Positions 1 to 10,707 of a DNA stretch of 27,291 nucleotides are shown piece by piece (position 1 is the first letter of the stretch; the number at the start of each line of letters is the position of its first letter). This DNA comes from Parachlorella kessleri (lineage: Eukaryota; Chlorophyta; Trebouxiophyceae; Chlorellales; Chlorellaceae): contig BBXU01001679.1 in the NCBI GenBank assembly GCA_001598975.1, positions 1 to 27,291 on the forward strand, read 5' to 3'. The notes beneath the pieces are model-generated. The model searched no databases. It was not told the origin of the DNA and saw only the letters and a list, made by a program, of their open reading frames with translations. The translations under genes were made by a program, and so were the position numbers.

Positions 1-44
1 TGCGCCTCCCACCAACACAGCCAATGACCTGCCCTTGGCTGCAG

Positions 45-1021
45 GAGAAGACCGCGGAGCCGTGGCTGCTGCACGACTTTGGGCCCGACTGGTCCTGCCT
101 GGGCCAGGAGCTGCGCCTGGTGGTGTGCGCCTACATCCGGCCGGAAGCCAACTTTGAGTCGCTGCAGGCAAGTGGCCAGGGGGCCGGGAGCCCGCGACTG
201 TTGGCAAATGATGGCACGAATCTGTCTAAGGCAAATACCCGGCCTGGTGGAGGTCATGGGTGTGCTGCTGATGTGGGTTGATTTGTTCATGTGGCAGGCG
301 GTGCAAACAATGGGAAGAGTTGGAGGCGGCTGCACTGACAGGGGGGGATGCACTTGTGCTCTTGTTTATGATGGAAGTGCACGTGGCAGGAAGGGGGCAG
401 ACAGCACTTTGGCGTGTGCCAGCTGCGTCAGTAACAGACAGGATCTGAAAGGAGGGGAACAAGCTGCAAGCACAAAGGTTGTAAACAACAGTGTACAATT
501 GAGTTCTTATTTGGAGTTAGTGGCAGGGAATGCGAACAGAGGAGGGGTAGGGGTAAAGTGCATCATCCTGTATTGTTACCAGGGTGGCAGGTGGGATGAA
601 AGGGGGAGAGAGGCCAACCGTACTGACAGGGCTGGATGTTATGTTGCCCAGGGCATCCCACTTCTGTGTGTGTTTAGGAGGTATTGGAGCTCAGCGGTGC
701 GGTGGTAGTGTGTGTCCCTACAGGCTTAAAGCAAGCCAACAGTTGTCTGTGGGAGGGCTTCTGTCGATAGGTGGCAGGCAGTGTGACATGATGAGGGGCC
801 TGGATACATATACACACGTGTTATACAGGTCACAATGTGCTGGGCCATTCGTGACTGCCCCCCCCCCCCAGGCGCTAATTGACCGCATTCATCAAGACGG
901 TAAAGTGGCAGAGGAGGCGCTGGAGCAGCCCATGTACTTGCCTTTCAGGAGCGACCCATTCCTCCTGCCTGCAACAGATGGGGGTCAAACCCAAGGACTC
1001 ACAGACGGGGCCCTAAATTGA
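45..1021 (+). CDS. Riboflavin kinase (flavokinase), C-terminal two exons
   Basis: Partial gene entering from the left edge. Exons are 45-167 (after CTGCAG) and 872-1021 (after a 12-C tract and CAG), ending in TGA. The intron 168-871 has a GC donor, CAG|GCAAGT, and phase 0 is kept. The encoded tail reads EKTAEPWLLHDF, then GQELRLVVCAYIRPEANFES, then LQALIDRIHQD and LPFRSDPFL. This follows the C-terminal half of eukaryotic riboflavin kinase (ATP:riboflavin 5'-phosphotransferase, FMN synthesis), where human RFK has METH, then a YLRPEKNF segment. The Glu in AEPW (codon 57-59) aligns with human Glu86, the proposed catalytic base. The usual D-FYGEEL loop reads DWSCLGQEL, a small insertion or change. 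In plants the kinase is the C-terminal domain of a fusion with an HAD phosphatase (FMN/FHY); the missing 5' part means I cannot say whether that holds here. Confidence 0.8.
521..555 (+). repeat. Dispersed repeat copy in RFK intron
   Basis: Begins TGGCAGGGAATGCGAACAGA and continues into a G-rich tail with GGGGTAGGGGTA. It matches the element also seen at 7750-7900 and 24229-24290. It lies wholly inside the riboflavin kinase intron. Confidence 0.5.
770..790 (+). repeat. Diverged repeat copy in RFK intron
   Basis: Core GGTGGCAGGCAGTGTGACAT resembles the GGTGGCAGGCAGTGCGAACA consensus of the dispersed element. A second weaker copy begins near 584 (GGTGGCAGGTGGGATGAAAG). Confidence 0.35.
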
Positions 1022-1644
1022 CTTGTAGCTGGTGCCTCCTACGCGGGCCACAGCGAGCATACGTGTGTTGAAGGATGGGACCAGATTGCTTTGATGGGGG
1101 TGGGAAGCACATCAGTTGTAGGACAAGCATTTAATGTGTGAGAAGACAATTGCTTGCTGTTATAATTTTCTTGGTTTCACATGTACTCCGCTGCTGCCTG
1201 TCGTAGAGGCTGCCTGTGCCCAGCCTGCTGCACCAACTCCCTATGGTGGCCCCTTCTGCACTCTTCTTGGCCGCCTGGTGGGCCCTGCTGATAGATTCTT
1301 CGATGCACATTGCCACTTCTATTACCGTTGGCCTTGCTTGCCAAGCCCCTTGCCAGCTGCTTTCATTCCGTCTAAAAGTACTCAAGGCCCTGCAAACACG
1401 CTCCGGGCATCAAGATTGCCCACTGCCTCAAGACGCTGTGTGCCGCACGAGATGTGCACAGCAAGCACTTGATTCAAATGCAATACAGCAAGAACAAGTG
1501 AGACTCGCCAACACACCGCAACAAAGACTACTGCATGTCTCAGGGTCCGCCCACTAAACAGCAAAAGCGAACATACCCAACTTTGCCAACCCTGCAAGTG
1601 CTCTCCCCGCATGCTAGCGCCCTGCTGGCACCCTAGGGCTTCCT
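1022..1644. other. Convergent intergenic spacer, RFK/CASC3
   Basis: Lies between the riboflavin kinase stop and the CASC3 stop on the other strand, so it should hold both 3' UTRs. Open frames on both strands carry no recognisable domain and no plausible exon structure. I see no RNA gene or repeat in it. Confidence 0.6.
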
Positions 1645-4600
1645 TCAGTCCAGGGCGGCCAGCCCGCCCGCTCTAGCAGAGTAGCGCCTGCCGCCGCCGC
1701 CGCGAGGTGCGCCGTCGGCTTGCTGCCTTGCTGCCGCCTGCTGCTGCGAGGGCGCTTGCGGCCCGCCCTCGGGGGGCGCGGAGATAGTAAGGGGCCGCTT
1801 GACGGGCACGGGAGCAATGGGGGCCGCTGGCATGGGTGCGGCACCCATGTCCATGGCCGCCATCTGGGGCATGGCAGCGGGGACGTAAGTGGGCGGCGCG
1901 CTCATGGGCATACCTGCATTGGAATATCGTGCGTTGTCATGCACTCATGTGACTGCCAGTGAGCAACACACGCCATGGGTCACCCGCACTCCCATGGCGC
2001 CCGTGGATGACCAGCCGGCAGGGGTTACGACAAGCGGCAGGGAGTGTATGGCCGCCACTAGCACGCAGGATTAGCAAAGGTGATGACTAGGCAAGAAGAT
2101 TTCAAGACGCGGCTTGCTGGCTGCTAGTCAATGGCACATACGCAGTGGCGGCAGACCACAGCTGCAATCCCTTCCCATCAATGCTCTTTGCGCCGCCCCT
2201 GGCACTTCTCCCTCAACACACACCTCCCTTCGAACGCTGCGAGCAAGCCTCCTCATTTGGGGTCTTCCACCCTCTCCATACGAGTACAGCAGACCCCCTT
2301 CCGCTATCAACGCTGTTGCCCTTTTGTCATGCTGCTGTCCAACCTCCTTATTACACGTGCTCTCTCTGCATACCCCACCGAAGTGTATCATTGACTACAC
2401 GCTGGGGCTGGAGAGGCTCACCTGCTGGGGCGCCGTACGGTACTGCCACGTACTGCACCGGCTGCATGCTGTACTGCATGTGCTGCATCTGCATCGGTTG
2501 CATGGCATAACCCATGGGCACCGCCCCCGGCTGCTGCGGGCCGCCCATTGCCGGCTGCATCATGGCAAACGACGGTGCGCCGCCGCTGGCAATCTGCTGC
2601 AGTGCCAATGCTGACTGCTGCGCCGTGAGCTGGGCCGCTGCCACCGCAGGGTTCTGCTGCTGTGGCTGCTGCTGGAGGGGCGGCTGGGGAGGCCTGAAGG
2701 AGGCAGCTGATGGGGCCAGCTGCTGGGAGGGCGCTACGAGAGGCAGCGGCGCGGGCGGCGGGGTGGGTGCCGCGGGGGGCTCAAAGTTACGCGCCTCAGC
2801 ATTCAGCTGCGGCCTGTGCTGATGGTGTTGCTCTTGCTGCTGCGCCTGCTGCCCCGACTGGCCACCCCGCTGTGCATCACTCCTTGGCGGGCCGGAAGGC
2901 AGCGCAGGGTACTGGGCATCGTACACCTGCCCCCCTGCCTGCGACCCCTGCTGCTGCTGCTGCTGCTGCTGGCGTGGCGGCCGCTGGCCAGGCGCCTGAC
3001 CGCCGCCACGCCCAGACACACGCTGTCCCTGCTGCGGCCCTCGGCCCTGCTGCCCCCGGCCGCCCCTCCCGCCACCCCCTGCACCCGCAAATGGTGCCTC
3101 GGCTTGGTGGTCGTTGTACTGGCCATTGCTGCTGCCGCTCCTGCTGCCGAAGCCGTCGTTTCCACGGCCGCGGCCACCTCCCCTGCCTTCCCTCCCTCGC
3201 CCTCTGCCCCGACCTCTGCCGGCTGCACTGCCCGCTTCAGTTGTGCCCTGCTGCTGGTCAGGTGGCTGGTCATACAGCGCTGCTGTGTACTGCGTGGGAG
3301 CCAGCTTGCGTGGTGCCCTGCCCTCGGCTGCTCTACCACCGCCGCCGCCTCTGCCGCGGGTCTGACGAGCCTGGGGGGCGCCACGGGCTGCCACAACAGT
3401 GTCTTCAAACCCGGGAGGCGGAGCGTCCTCGTCTTCCCACTCCGCCCTGCTTGCAACCCATCAAATGACATGGGTCAACCATGTTGTCTTCTTGCAGTCA
3501 GGGAACTATGTAACGAAAAGCACAAGCCACTGGCGACCCGAAGATGCTGTCGGCATAGCCCCGACCCGCGTTCCACAGAACCAAGCTACCCTTCACTGCA
3601 GCCAGCAAGTGCAACCATGCGCTAAGACACCCACCAGAAGAACAGCATTACCGCTGTGCCAAGCTTGCAAAATACAATCGTGCCTGTTTCAGCCTACCTG
3701 GGGGCAGTATCAGACTGTGCTAATTCAGCGGAGCCAAACTGCGTTGGGTCGGCGGCACGGAACTGTGGTGGGTCATCTGTCACAAACCCCCGCTCCGCCC
3801 CACTCCCCAGCCGCCCCCTGCCCCGGCCCCTGCCCCGGCCACGTCCCTCGCCACGACCCCTGCCGCCGCCGTGGCGCAGGCCCATACGTCCAAATGCCTG
3901 CGTAACACAGGAGTTGGGGGCAGTGGAGGGTTGCAGTGCTCGTGCACAGGAGTAGCTACTTGTGCCACAGTGGCTCCCGCACAAGGGTGCACTGACAAAG
4001 CAGGCATGATACCGGTCGCAGGCTGGGAAACGGTGGCAAAGCTGGAACCACCACTGGCCTCGCCACCATCACATACTCTGCATTTCCCCCCTCATCAAAT
4101 TCCTACCTCCTGCTTTCCCCAGTATCCTGGCAACCACTCAATGACTCCAGCTGCCCATCCACATGCACTGCTTCCGCTCCATGTCACCACAACATCACCC
4201 TCGGTCCTTGCTCCCAGTCCTTGCTCAATGACCCCACCCCCTGCCAGCCTTGCAGCCATACGCCAGACCGTGCTTCATCACCACACAACCCCTTCCACAC
4301 ATTGCAAACCTACTGCTAGGGGTTCCCTCTTTGTCACACACACCATTCCCACGCATTAAGAGCTACCCAGTGCAGACACTCACTGCCAAGGTCTCCTCGT
4401 CATCATACACGTCATCCCCACGCTCCAGGGCCTCAAATTTGTCATGCCCCCAGCGCTCCTCAGAGCTAGGGTCCCACAGCTTGCGACGCCCGGGCAGTAC
4501 CTCCTCCCTGCAGGGCGAAGTGGGTGTTAACAGGTGCAATGATTGGCTCGGGATGGGATGGGACAGTCTGCCTTCAGGGCTGCAGAACGTTGCTGCATAC

Positions 4601-5516
4601 CTGCCCAGATCTGTCCATACTGACCAAGGAGAAAGAAAGCGGCACTGCCTGCCACTGCCAGTGACAGGCCCAGCCATACCTATCCACCGCTTCTTTTCAT
4701 CAAGTACTGACCTGGCTGCATGGTTCAGTTGTACAGTGCAGAAAGCACTGTCCACATGTGCAGAGCCGCCCCGCAGGTGCACCTTCAATCCTTGCCTCCT
4801 CCATGACAATTAGGCACAAGGCAAACAAGCCTTTCTTCTGTGATAGAGCTGGGTTACGAACCGCGCCGCCCAGCTGCCAGCCTGTCACAAAGCAACAACC
4901 CAGCAACCGCCCCCTTGCCTCTCTGAGCGCAAGCCGCCGCCCTCTTCTGCCGCAGTGTCTTCGAAGCGGTCATCATGCAGCCAAAAAGCACCCGAAGTGG
5001 GCACTTCAAAGGGCTGCAGCTTGCGTCGCTGCTGCTGGGCCGGCTGTGCTTCAGCCTCCGGCTGGCCCTCCTCCTCGGCACCCTCTTCTGCTTCCTCGAC
5101 TTCTGACCCCTCCTGTTCTTCCACAGCAGCTGCGCCGCCGCGGTCAGTCGCCATGGCTCCACCGTTCTCAGCAGGGGCTGCCTGCAGGCACAAGGCCGGT
5201 GCAGGCCTCAAATGTGGTGAGGGCTTCACCACCCCGCCCGGAAGCTTGCCCAGTTGTGTGTGGGCTGGTGGGACGGCCGCCACCTGACTGACTAACAACG
5301 TGCAGGTGATGGTCGCGGTGAGCAGCTGCTCTGTCCAGTGCACCCAGCATATCACGCTCCAAAGCCAGCAGGACTTGCCTCCTCTGCTGCGCTGCCCTCG
5401 TCACTCTCAGCATCACTGAACTCTTCTTCTTCCTCCTCGCTGAACTCCTCGGCTTCCTCCCCAACCTCCTCAACGCTCTCCCTCTCATCATCGCTGGCGG
5501 CCTCTCGCTTATTCAT
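1645..5516 (-). CDS. CASC3/Barentsz (MLN51) exon junction complex core protein
   Basis: Six exons on the minus strand, in order: 5516-5379, 5181-4919, 4507-4384, 3897-3698, 3446-2422, 1913-1645. Together they make 2019 nt, 672 aa, in frame. Introns 1 and 2 have GC donors (GAG|GCAAGT, GAG|GCAAGG). Residues about 1-95 are strongly acidic. Residues about 104-121 read FEVPTSGAFWLHDDRFED and about 139-156 read RRKLWDPSSEERWGHDKF; these are the two halves of the SELOR/Btz domain, which in animals binds eIF4A3 and RNA in the exon junction complex (human PRKGLFFEHD, then RKLW and RWEHDKF). The rest is low complexity: RG/RGG runs, a run of eight Q, then P/Q/A/M-rich sequence. A DAQYPALPS motif and a PAM2-like LNAEARNFEP motif (residues about 456-465) lie in exon 5. 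The start is the ATG at 5516; in-frame ATGs at 5567 (MGSSLIKLD) and a frame open to 5624 could lengthen it. Expected role is nuclear/cytoplasmic mRNP marking and mRNA localisation or translation. Family call firm; start uncertain. Confidence 0.86.
2777..2806 (-). other. PAM2-like motif within CASC3 coding exon 5
   Basis: The ten codons encode LNAEARNFEP and fit the PAM2 pattern L-N-x-x-A-x-x-F-x-P at every fixed position. PAM2 peptides bind the MLLE domain of cytoplasmic poly(A)-binding protein. Proline- and alanine-rich sequence follows directly, as is common around such linear motifs. Binding itself is inferred. Confidence 0.6.
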
Positions 5517-6009
5517 CTTGCCTGCCACTGCACACACCGCATCTAGCTTGATCAGTGACGAGCCCATGATGGGAACCGCATGGCCACTTGTACCTCCGTC
5601 AGACCAAGCTGAGGCTACAGGCAACCCTGCCGCACCTTCTCAGACTACAAGCGTGCCTATGAAGCCCGCCGCTCCAAATGATCAAGTGTGGGGAGATCGA
5701 CTTGTGGTCAGTGCATTAAGCCTTCTCACCCAAAGCCCACGGGCGCAGATGTCCTCGTTTCACGGGCCAGTCCGGTGGCGGGCACCTTGGCGGGTGGAAC
5801 AAAGTTTTGGCACCATGTCACCATGCAGCGATCAAACCGATCACTGATGAACAGGGGGGTTGTCCGTCTTATCCTTGCACCTGCTGAGTAGGGTGTTGAA
5901 GGACCTGCCCACGCTCAATCACCCTACAGACCTCGGGCTTTCTAGCGTCAAGTATTGTGCATAATAACTCCTGAGTTCTTGCTGCAAGGCCAACAGACAG
6001 CTGGGAGTG
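5517..6009. promoter_or_regulatory. Divergent upstream region, CASC3 and C1-FDX
   Basis: About 490 bp separate the CASC3 start (minus) from the C1-FDX start (plus). This space must hold both 5' UTRs and both promoters, possibly one bidirectional promoter. I see no TATA box I would defend. Part of 5517-5624 may be coding if CASC3 starts at an upstream ATG. No exon of another gene is evident. Confidence 0.5.
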
Positions 6010-7197
6010 ATGGCACTAAGGCAGCTCACCAGCCTGTGGCGCTGCTCTGTGCCTAGCCTGGCTCGGGCTGCCAGCAGTGGTGCAAGCGCACCTTCAGTGG
6101 CAGATAAGATGTATGTGCGGGTTGTGGCAAATGCTATACAACCTATGTGCTGAGGTTGCTGCCCAGCGAGGGAGTGCCCCCTGGAGTACTGGCACTTGAA
6201 CAACCGACCCTCGATACCGTGCTTTGAAGCGGATCTGGGTGGCCTTGTGTGCAGTGTGACGATGACCATCGTTGACAAGCTGGGCAGGCGGCATATTCTC
6301 CGTGGCTTGGAGGGCCAGACAATCGTAGATGTGGTGCAGCAGAACAGCGACATGTTTGAAGATGACAGTGAGTCTATGTCCAAAACCGAGGGGTCATGTG
6401 GAGGGCTGCATTTGCGGCCGGATGCCTTTGCATAATGCACAGACCTTCATGTGTTTTTTGGTTATGCTAGCGACACGAGCTTGTACAAGCCTTGATATCC
6501 AAGGCGTTACCTCTTTCCTTCTCAAGCCCACCTGTGCTGGCCTGGCCTGTGACGGCTCTTTGACCCGACCACTCCCTGCATCATGTCTGTCGCAGTGGTG
6601 TGCCTGTCGCCCGAGGGGCGAGAGAGATGGGAGATGCACGTGAAGGTCCCAAATGAGCTTGCGTCGATGCTGCCTGCCCCACGGGGTGATGATATGCACG
6701 TGCTGGAGAATGTGGCCCAGACGGGCACCATCGACAAGCAGTGAGTGGTCCTGCTGTGCTTGTGTCGTGCTCGCTGTGCCGTCGTTTTCAGAGGTGTGTT
6801 GCCAGCGGCCATTTAATCATCACCCATCACACAGCGGCCTTTGCAGTAGGGTATCTAATGCCCACGCATTGTGGTTGAGATAGTGACAATCGTGTTCAGC
6901 ATATATCGATGGCGTTGGGAGACGATGCCAACCAGCATTTCCCAGCTGGTCGATCATCCTGAGGGCTGGATGCAAGGGGTGCCCTTGGGATAGGAGGATG
7001 CGCATGTTGAGCATTGTAGCTTACCTGGGTCCCAACTCCTCTCTGTGTTTGTTTCTGTTGATAATGGCAGGCAGTGCGATGAGAGAGTTCTGCTTTGCCT
7101 GTGCAGCTCTCGCCTTGGCTCACGCATCGTGTTGAGCAAGGCGTTGAATAACACACTACTTGCGCTCGCGGACGTGCAGCCCTGGAAGTCCCTCTAA
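6010..7197 (+). CDS. Complex I-associated ferredoxin-like subunit (C1-FDX), mitochondrial
   Basis: Four exons: 6010-6110, 6255-6367, 6596-6740, 7107-7197, giving 450 nt and 149 aa. Donors are GTATGT, GTGAGT and GTGAGT, and phases agree (2, 1, 2). Residues 1 to about 30 (MALRQLTSLWRCSVPSLARA) are rich in R, S, A and L and lack acidic residues, as in a mitochondrial presequence. The mature part has ADKIVTMTIVDKLGRRH, GLEGQTIVDVVQQN, then DKHSRLGSRIVLSKALNNT and a terminal VQPWKSL. The order and the KHSRLG and PW ends follow the plant C1-FDX family (Arabidopsis At3g07480), a 2Fe-2S ferredoxin-fold protein bridging the matrix and membrane arms of plant and algal complex I. The family's terminal SRLGC cysteine is Ser here, and only one Cys (VCLSPEG) remains in the mature part, so a normal four-Cys 2Fe-2S cluster cannot form. 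Exact length and phase make the model strong. Confidence 0.86.
7064..7080 (+). repeat. Fragment of dispersed repeat in C1-FDX intron 3
   Basis: AATGGCAGGCAGTGCGAT matches the 5' core of the dispersed element and then diverges. It sits just upstream of the last C1-FDX exon. Confidence 0.3.
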
Positions 7198-8015
7198 GAC
7201 AGCCTTCCCAGACATGGCCAGCAGCTTCTGGGGCGGCTCCTCAGCACAGTGCAGGTGCAGCTGGGTGCTTGATGCCTCTTCTGAGCATGGTGCCTGTGGT
7301 GTGAGGTACTGGGCCGAGAAGTGGTATTCCTTGGGGGGTGTTGTTTCCTAACGTATCTGTCGGTAAGATAGCAGGGTTGCTCAGCGTCCTTTTTGTTAGT
7401 TACTGTATAGGGGGCCGCACATAGTTCACTGGCTCTCGGTGCCACCGGGGCGAACAAAATGATAGAACCTTCTTCTATGTCCTCCGTCGGTTTGGCCCAC
7501 CAAGCGATGCTGAGCCTGGAAGGTCGTAAATAGGGGTGCTTCTTAGATCAACAAACACAGCTGACCTTGGCGCTCAAAGCTGGTGTACAAGTATCTTGCA
7601 CAAGTCTAGAACTGGCCCCCTAGATGTGTATATGCCTGTGTCAGCAGTCATACGTCTCAGAACTGCTGCTGCTTTCGGAAAAAGCAGCCCCCCTAGATGA
7701 CCTGACCAGTGTATCGCACGATATGCCACAATGACATCTACTCAGGCAAGCTCCAGAGCAGCTCCTAGCAGTCAGCCCGCTCCTACCGTACCTCTCCTCT
7801 GTTCGCACTGCCTGACGCCAACAAAGAGACCAGAGCATAGCTGCATAAAATCCTGTCAGCCCTGTATACCCGTACCTCCTCTCTGTTCGCATTGCCTGCC
7901 ACACTAACCAAACTTAGTAGAGCTGTACCCTATTTCCCCCCCAATACATGCTGCTGCTGAGTTCTCGCCAGCCCACATGCTCGCATACTAGCCGCTTTCC
8001 CAGCACACCGAACCA
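7198..8015. other. Convergent spacer, C1-FDX/SSL
   Basis: Holds the 3' UTRs of C1-FDX (plus) and the strictosidine-synthase-like gene (minus). Apart from the duplicated repeat at 7750-7900, I see no gene, hairpin terminator or RNA in it. Short open frames here have no domain. Confidence 0.55.
7750..7900 (-). repeat. Two head-to-tail copies of dispersed repeat
   Basis: Read on the minus strand, unit 1 starts at 7900 (GGCAGGCAATGCGAACAGAG) and unit 2 at 7816 (GTCAGGCAGTGCGAACAGAG), spaced 84 bp. Both continue with GAGGTACGG, a GGGCTGAC block, and a CAGCTATGCTCTGG or GAGCTGCTCTGG block. This is the most complete example of the element found in introns elsewhere in the window. It is noncoding; the 87-aa frame across it is an artefact of the repeat. 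Confidence 0.65.
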
Positions 8016-10235
8016 CTACTCGAGCTGCAGCACGCTCACATAGTCCTTGGCAAGGTTGCCCAGGAACAGCTGGCCTTGGTGTTCAGTGACGGCAGACACG
8101 TGGCTGATGAGGGAGCCTGTGGGGTCCATGAGAGTTTGCAGCACCTCCCCAGCTGGGGATACCTGCAACAGGGCGCCACAGGCTATATTGTTGCCGGTGC
8201 TGCAGATGGCCCTCTACTTAACTGAGCACTGAGCCCAGCGCCTAAGACTCCCGCAAGCAAGGAGTACCCAGCTCTGGGCCTGGCTACCTGCTTGGCGCAC
8301 ACACCCCAGATCCTGTGCAAGCAGTAGCCACATCCTAGGTCCATCCGAAAGCAGCATTCCCATGCCACTAGCATAACCAGAGACAGTGGCAAGCCCCACC
8401 CGTGGCAGACTTGCCACCACCTCTGCAACACACACCTTCACCACCATGCCCCATTGCGGGAGTGGGGGCAACAGCGCCTGTGGGAGCCAGGCCACCAGCC
8501 AGCGCAGCACTTTGTGGGGCAGCAGCTTCTGGGCGATGGGGAGGTTGGGGCTGATCAGGGCTAGCCAGAAGTTGCCATCCGAGCTGCGCGAGATGCCATC
8601 GGGGAAGCCAGGCAGGCCCTCTAGAAGTGTGTCAGTTGTCCCCGCCTGCAAACAGTCTCCGTCAGGCGGACGTTACAACAGCGAGGAGGGGAGGAAGTTA
8701 TCAGGGCGGCTCGGTATATATACAAGTAGCTTGCTTCCCTACCTCCTGCTTTGCTGATTGACGCAGCTGGCACCCGCCAAACTGCTCTCTTACTCCTCCT
8801 TGTTAAGTGCATTCTCTTTCAAGTAGCTGCCATGCGAACCACACTGTATGATCTGAAGAGGCACCTAGTCGTGGGTGGCACACACCTTGGGGCCCTGCAG
8901 CCAATGCCGCCGCACCCTCATGCTGCTCGTCTCCACAACCGCCACAAAGCTGCCATCAGGCGACACAGCCACACCATTGGCGTACCTGCAGCAGCAGAGG
9001 CAGCTAGCTAATGGGCATTTCCCACCCAGCTGAACACACCCTGGTGAAGGTGGCAAGCCTGCTACCTAACCAATGGAATCTAACCCTGAACACTCCCAAC
9101 CTGCTCAACACACCCTACAGGAGTGGTAACCCTGGCGTCAGGGCAAGCTGTAGAAAGTCCATGGTGGCCAGACGACTTGGCTGCAAGCCTCCCTGAGAGA
9201 AGCTCACCAGATGCCTTGCGCTAAAACGTGAGCTTCCGCCGTAGTTGAGTCAAAAACTAGCAGCCTCCCGGTGGCTCCTCCCTGCATGGCCCAACATCTT
9301 AAACAATCACGCACTCAAGAGCCCTACCTCAGGGCATGGCACTCCCAAGAGTCCACTGGGGAATGCGCCTTGAGGACTTGTGGACCAGCACTTAGATAAG
9401 GCACCATGCGCACCATGCCACGCATAGCCGCGTTTGCTGGGAGACACCCTACCCTGCCAGCTAGTGCCCCTCCATGCACACCCTTCGCAGCAACCAGGGT
9501 TTCAGCAGGCTAGCACATCTTCCAGCACAGCAGGCGTTGCTTCAAGCCAGATGCTTCAACCATCTGCACCACCAGCAGCTGCCAACACTCGCCTGCCACA
9601 TGATCAGCATGTAGCTGCGCATGGTGTCATACCAGCCGCCCCGATTGAGGGCCGGGGGTATGGCGCCGCTGTCGGAGAAAAACACACGGCCATCACCGGC
9701 AATGTCTAAGTCGTTGGCATAGCTGATGGGAGTCCCCGGCGCCAGCGCTGAGTTCTCGCTGGCCCTATTAGCCAGCACAACCAGCCGGCCTGTGCCGGCC
9801 TCTAGCATGGTCAGGCCCTGCAGAAGCACAGCATACGGGATTGCATAGTACACAACTGGGCTGTGACACTGTGGCAGGCAGTCTGTGCACCCACAGGACT
9901 GCCCAGAAGACATGGTTCGAGGTTACGCATGCCACTGCCGGCTCCACCGACGCTGCTAGCAAGCCGTGTCTCAAGCAGCGTTGGTTGAGCACAGCTAACC
10001 GACCTTTGGTGCATCGGCTATAATGAGGTTCCCCGCTGCGTCAAAGTGGAAGCCAAGCGGCCTGCCAGGCCCGACATATGCAGCAGGCGATGGCTGCAGC
10101 GTGTAGTTACTGCCCTGCTTTGCTGCTTTCAATAGATAGCCAAACTTGTCTAGCATATACAGAGTCCCGTCCGGGCCAACAGCCACTGACTCTGCAAGTC
10201 AGCAAGTGCACAGTCAACTCGTTCTATTGCAGTGA

Positions 10236-10268
<33 letters not shown>

Positions 10269-10626
10269 CAGGGCGCGATAGCAGGAGGGTGACATGGGGA
10301 ATAAAGCAAACAACTTACCAGAGCCATGTACCTGGCCCTCAAATAAGCGCTGAGCCTTTCTGAGGGCTGTGTTAGGGGCATACACTCCTGTCAGTGGCGA
10401 GGGTTTGGGTAGCCTGTCTGGCTCAATATCAACAACTGGGAGCAGTGACGGAAGTGGCAGACTTGGGTAGGCAAGGTAGGCCTGCCGAGCCACTGCAGCC
10501 AGAAGTAGAATTGGTAAGATATCGAAAATGTGGCCTCAGGAGCTATAAGCGGGGCAGGGGCAGCGACTCACATAGGGACAGGATGACTGGCAGTGCCAGA
10601 CGCAGCGTGGGCAGCGGCAAAGCCAT
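8016..10626 (-). CDS. Strictosidine synthase-like / APMAP-type beta-propeller protein
   Basis: Eight exons on the minus strand: 10626-10572, 10492-10319, 10191-10004, 9817-9593, 9281-9208, 8985-8886, 8645-8436, 8162-8016; 1173 nt, 390 aa. Phases agree throughout; intron 4 has a GC donor (CAG|GCGAGT). Residues 1 to about 19 (MALPLPTLRLALPVILSL) form an N-terminal signal peptide or signal anchor. Then come VDIEPDRLP, ESVAVGPDGTLYMLDKFG, GFHFDAAGNLIIADA, SYANDLDIAGDGRVFFSDS, GGATGRLLVFD, YANGVAVSPDGSF and GFPDGISRSSDGNFWLALIS. This order is typical of the strictosidine-synthase-like family, a six-bladed propeller that includes human APMAP and plant SSL proteins. Length fits the family. True strictosidine synthesis is not expected in algae; relatives act as lactonase or arylesterase-type hydrolases, so the substrate is unknown. 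It probably enters the secretory pathway with the propeller in the lumen. Confidence 0.9.
10238..10267. repeat. (CAG)10 microsatellite in SSL intron 2
   Basis: Ten perfect CAG units on the plus strand. On the transcribed minus strand they are CTG units inside intron 2 of the SSL gene, upstream of the acceptor at 10192. Not coding in the spliced model. Confidence 0.9.
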
Positions 10627-10707
10627 ATTCAAAGAGAGGATCGACAGCACCCACAGGCATGCTGCCTGATATGAGGCCCCAACCGATCACCTGAACCCTC
10701 TGTCCTT

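Noticed and set aside
2803..3625. Long plus- and minus-strand frames rich in R, A, P and L
   Set aside because: They are shadow frames of the RGG/Q-rich CASC3 exon 5, whose codon pattern and splice phases support the other frame.
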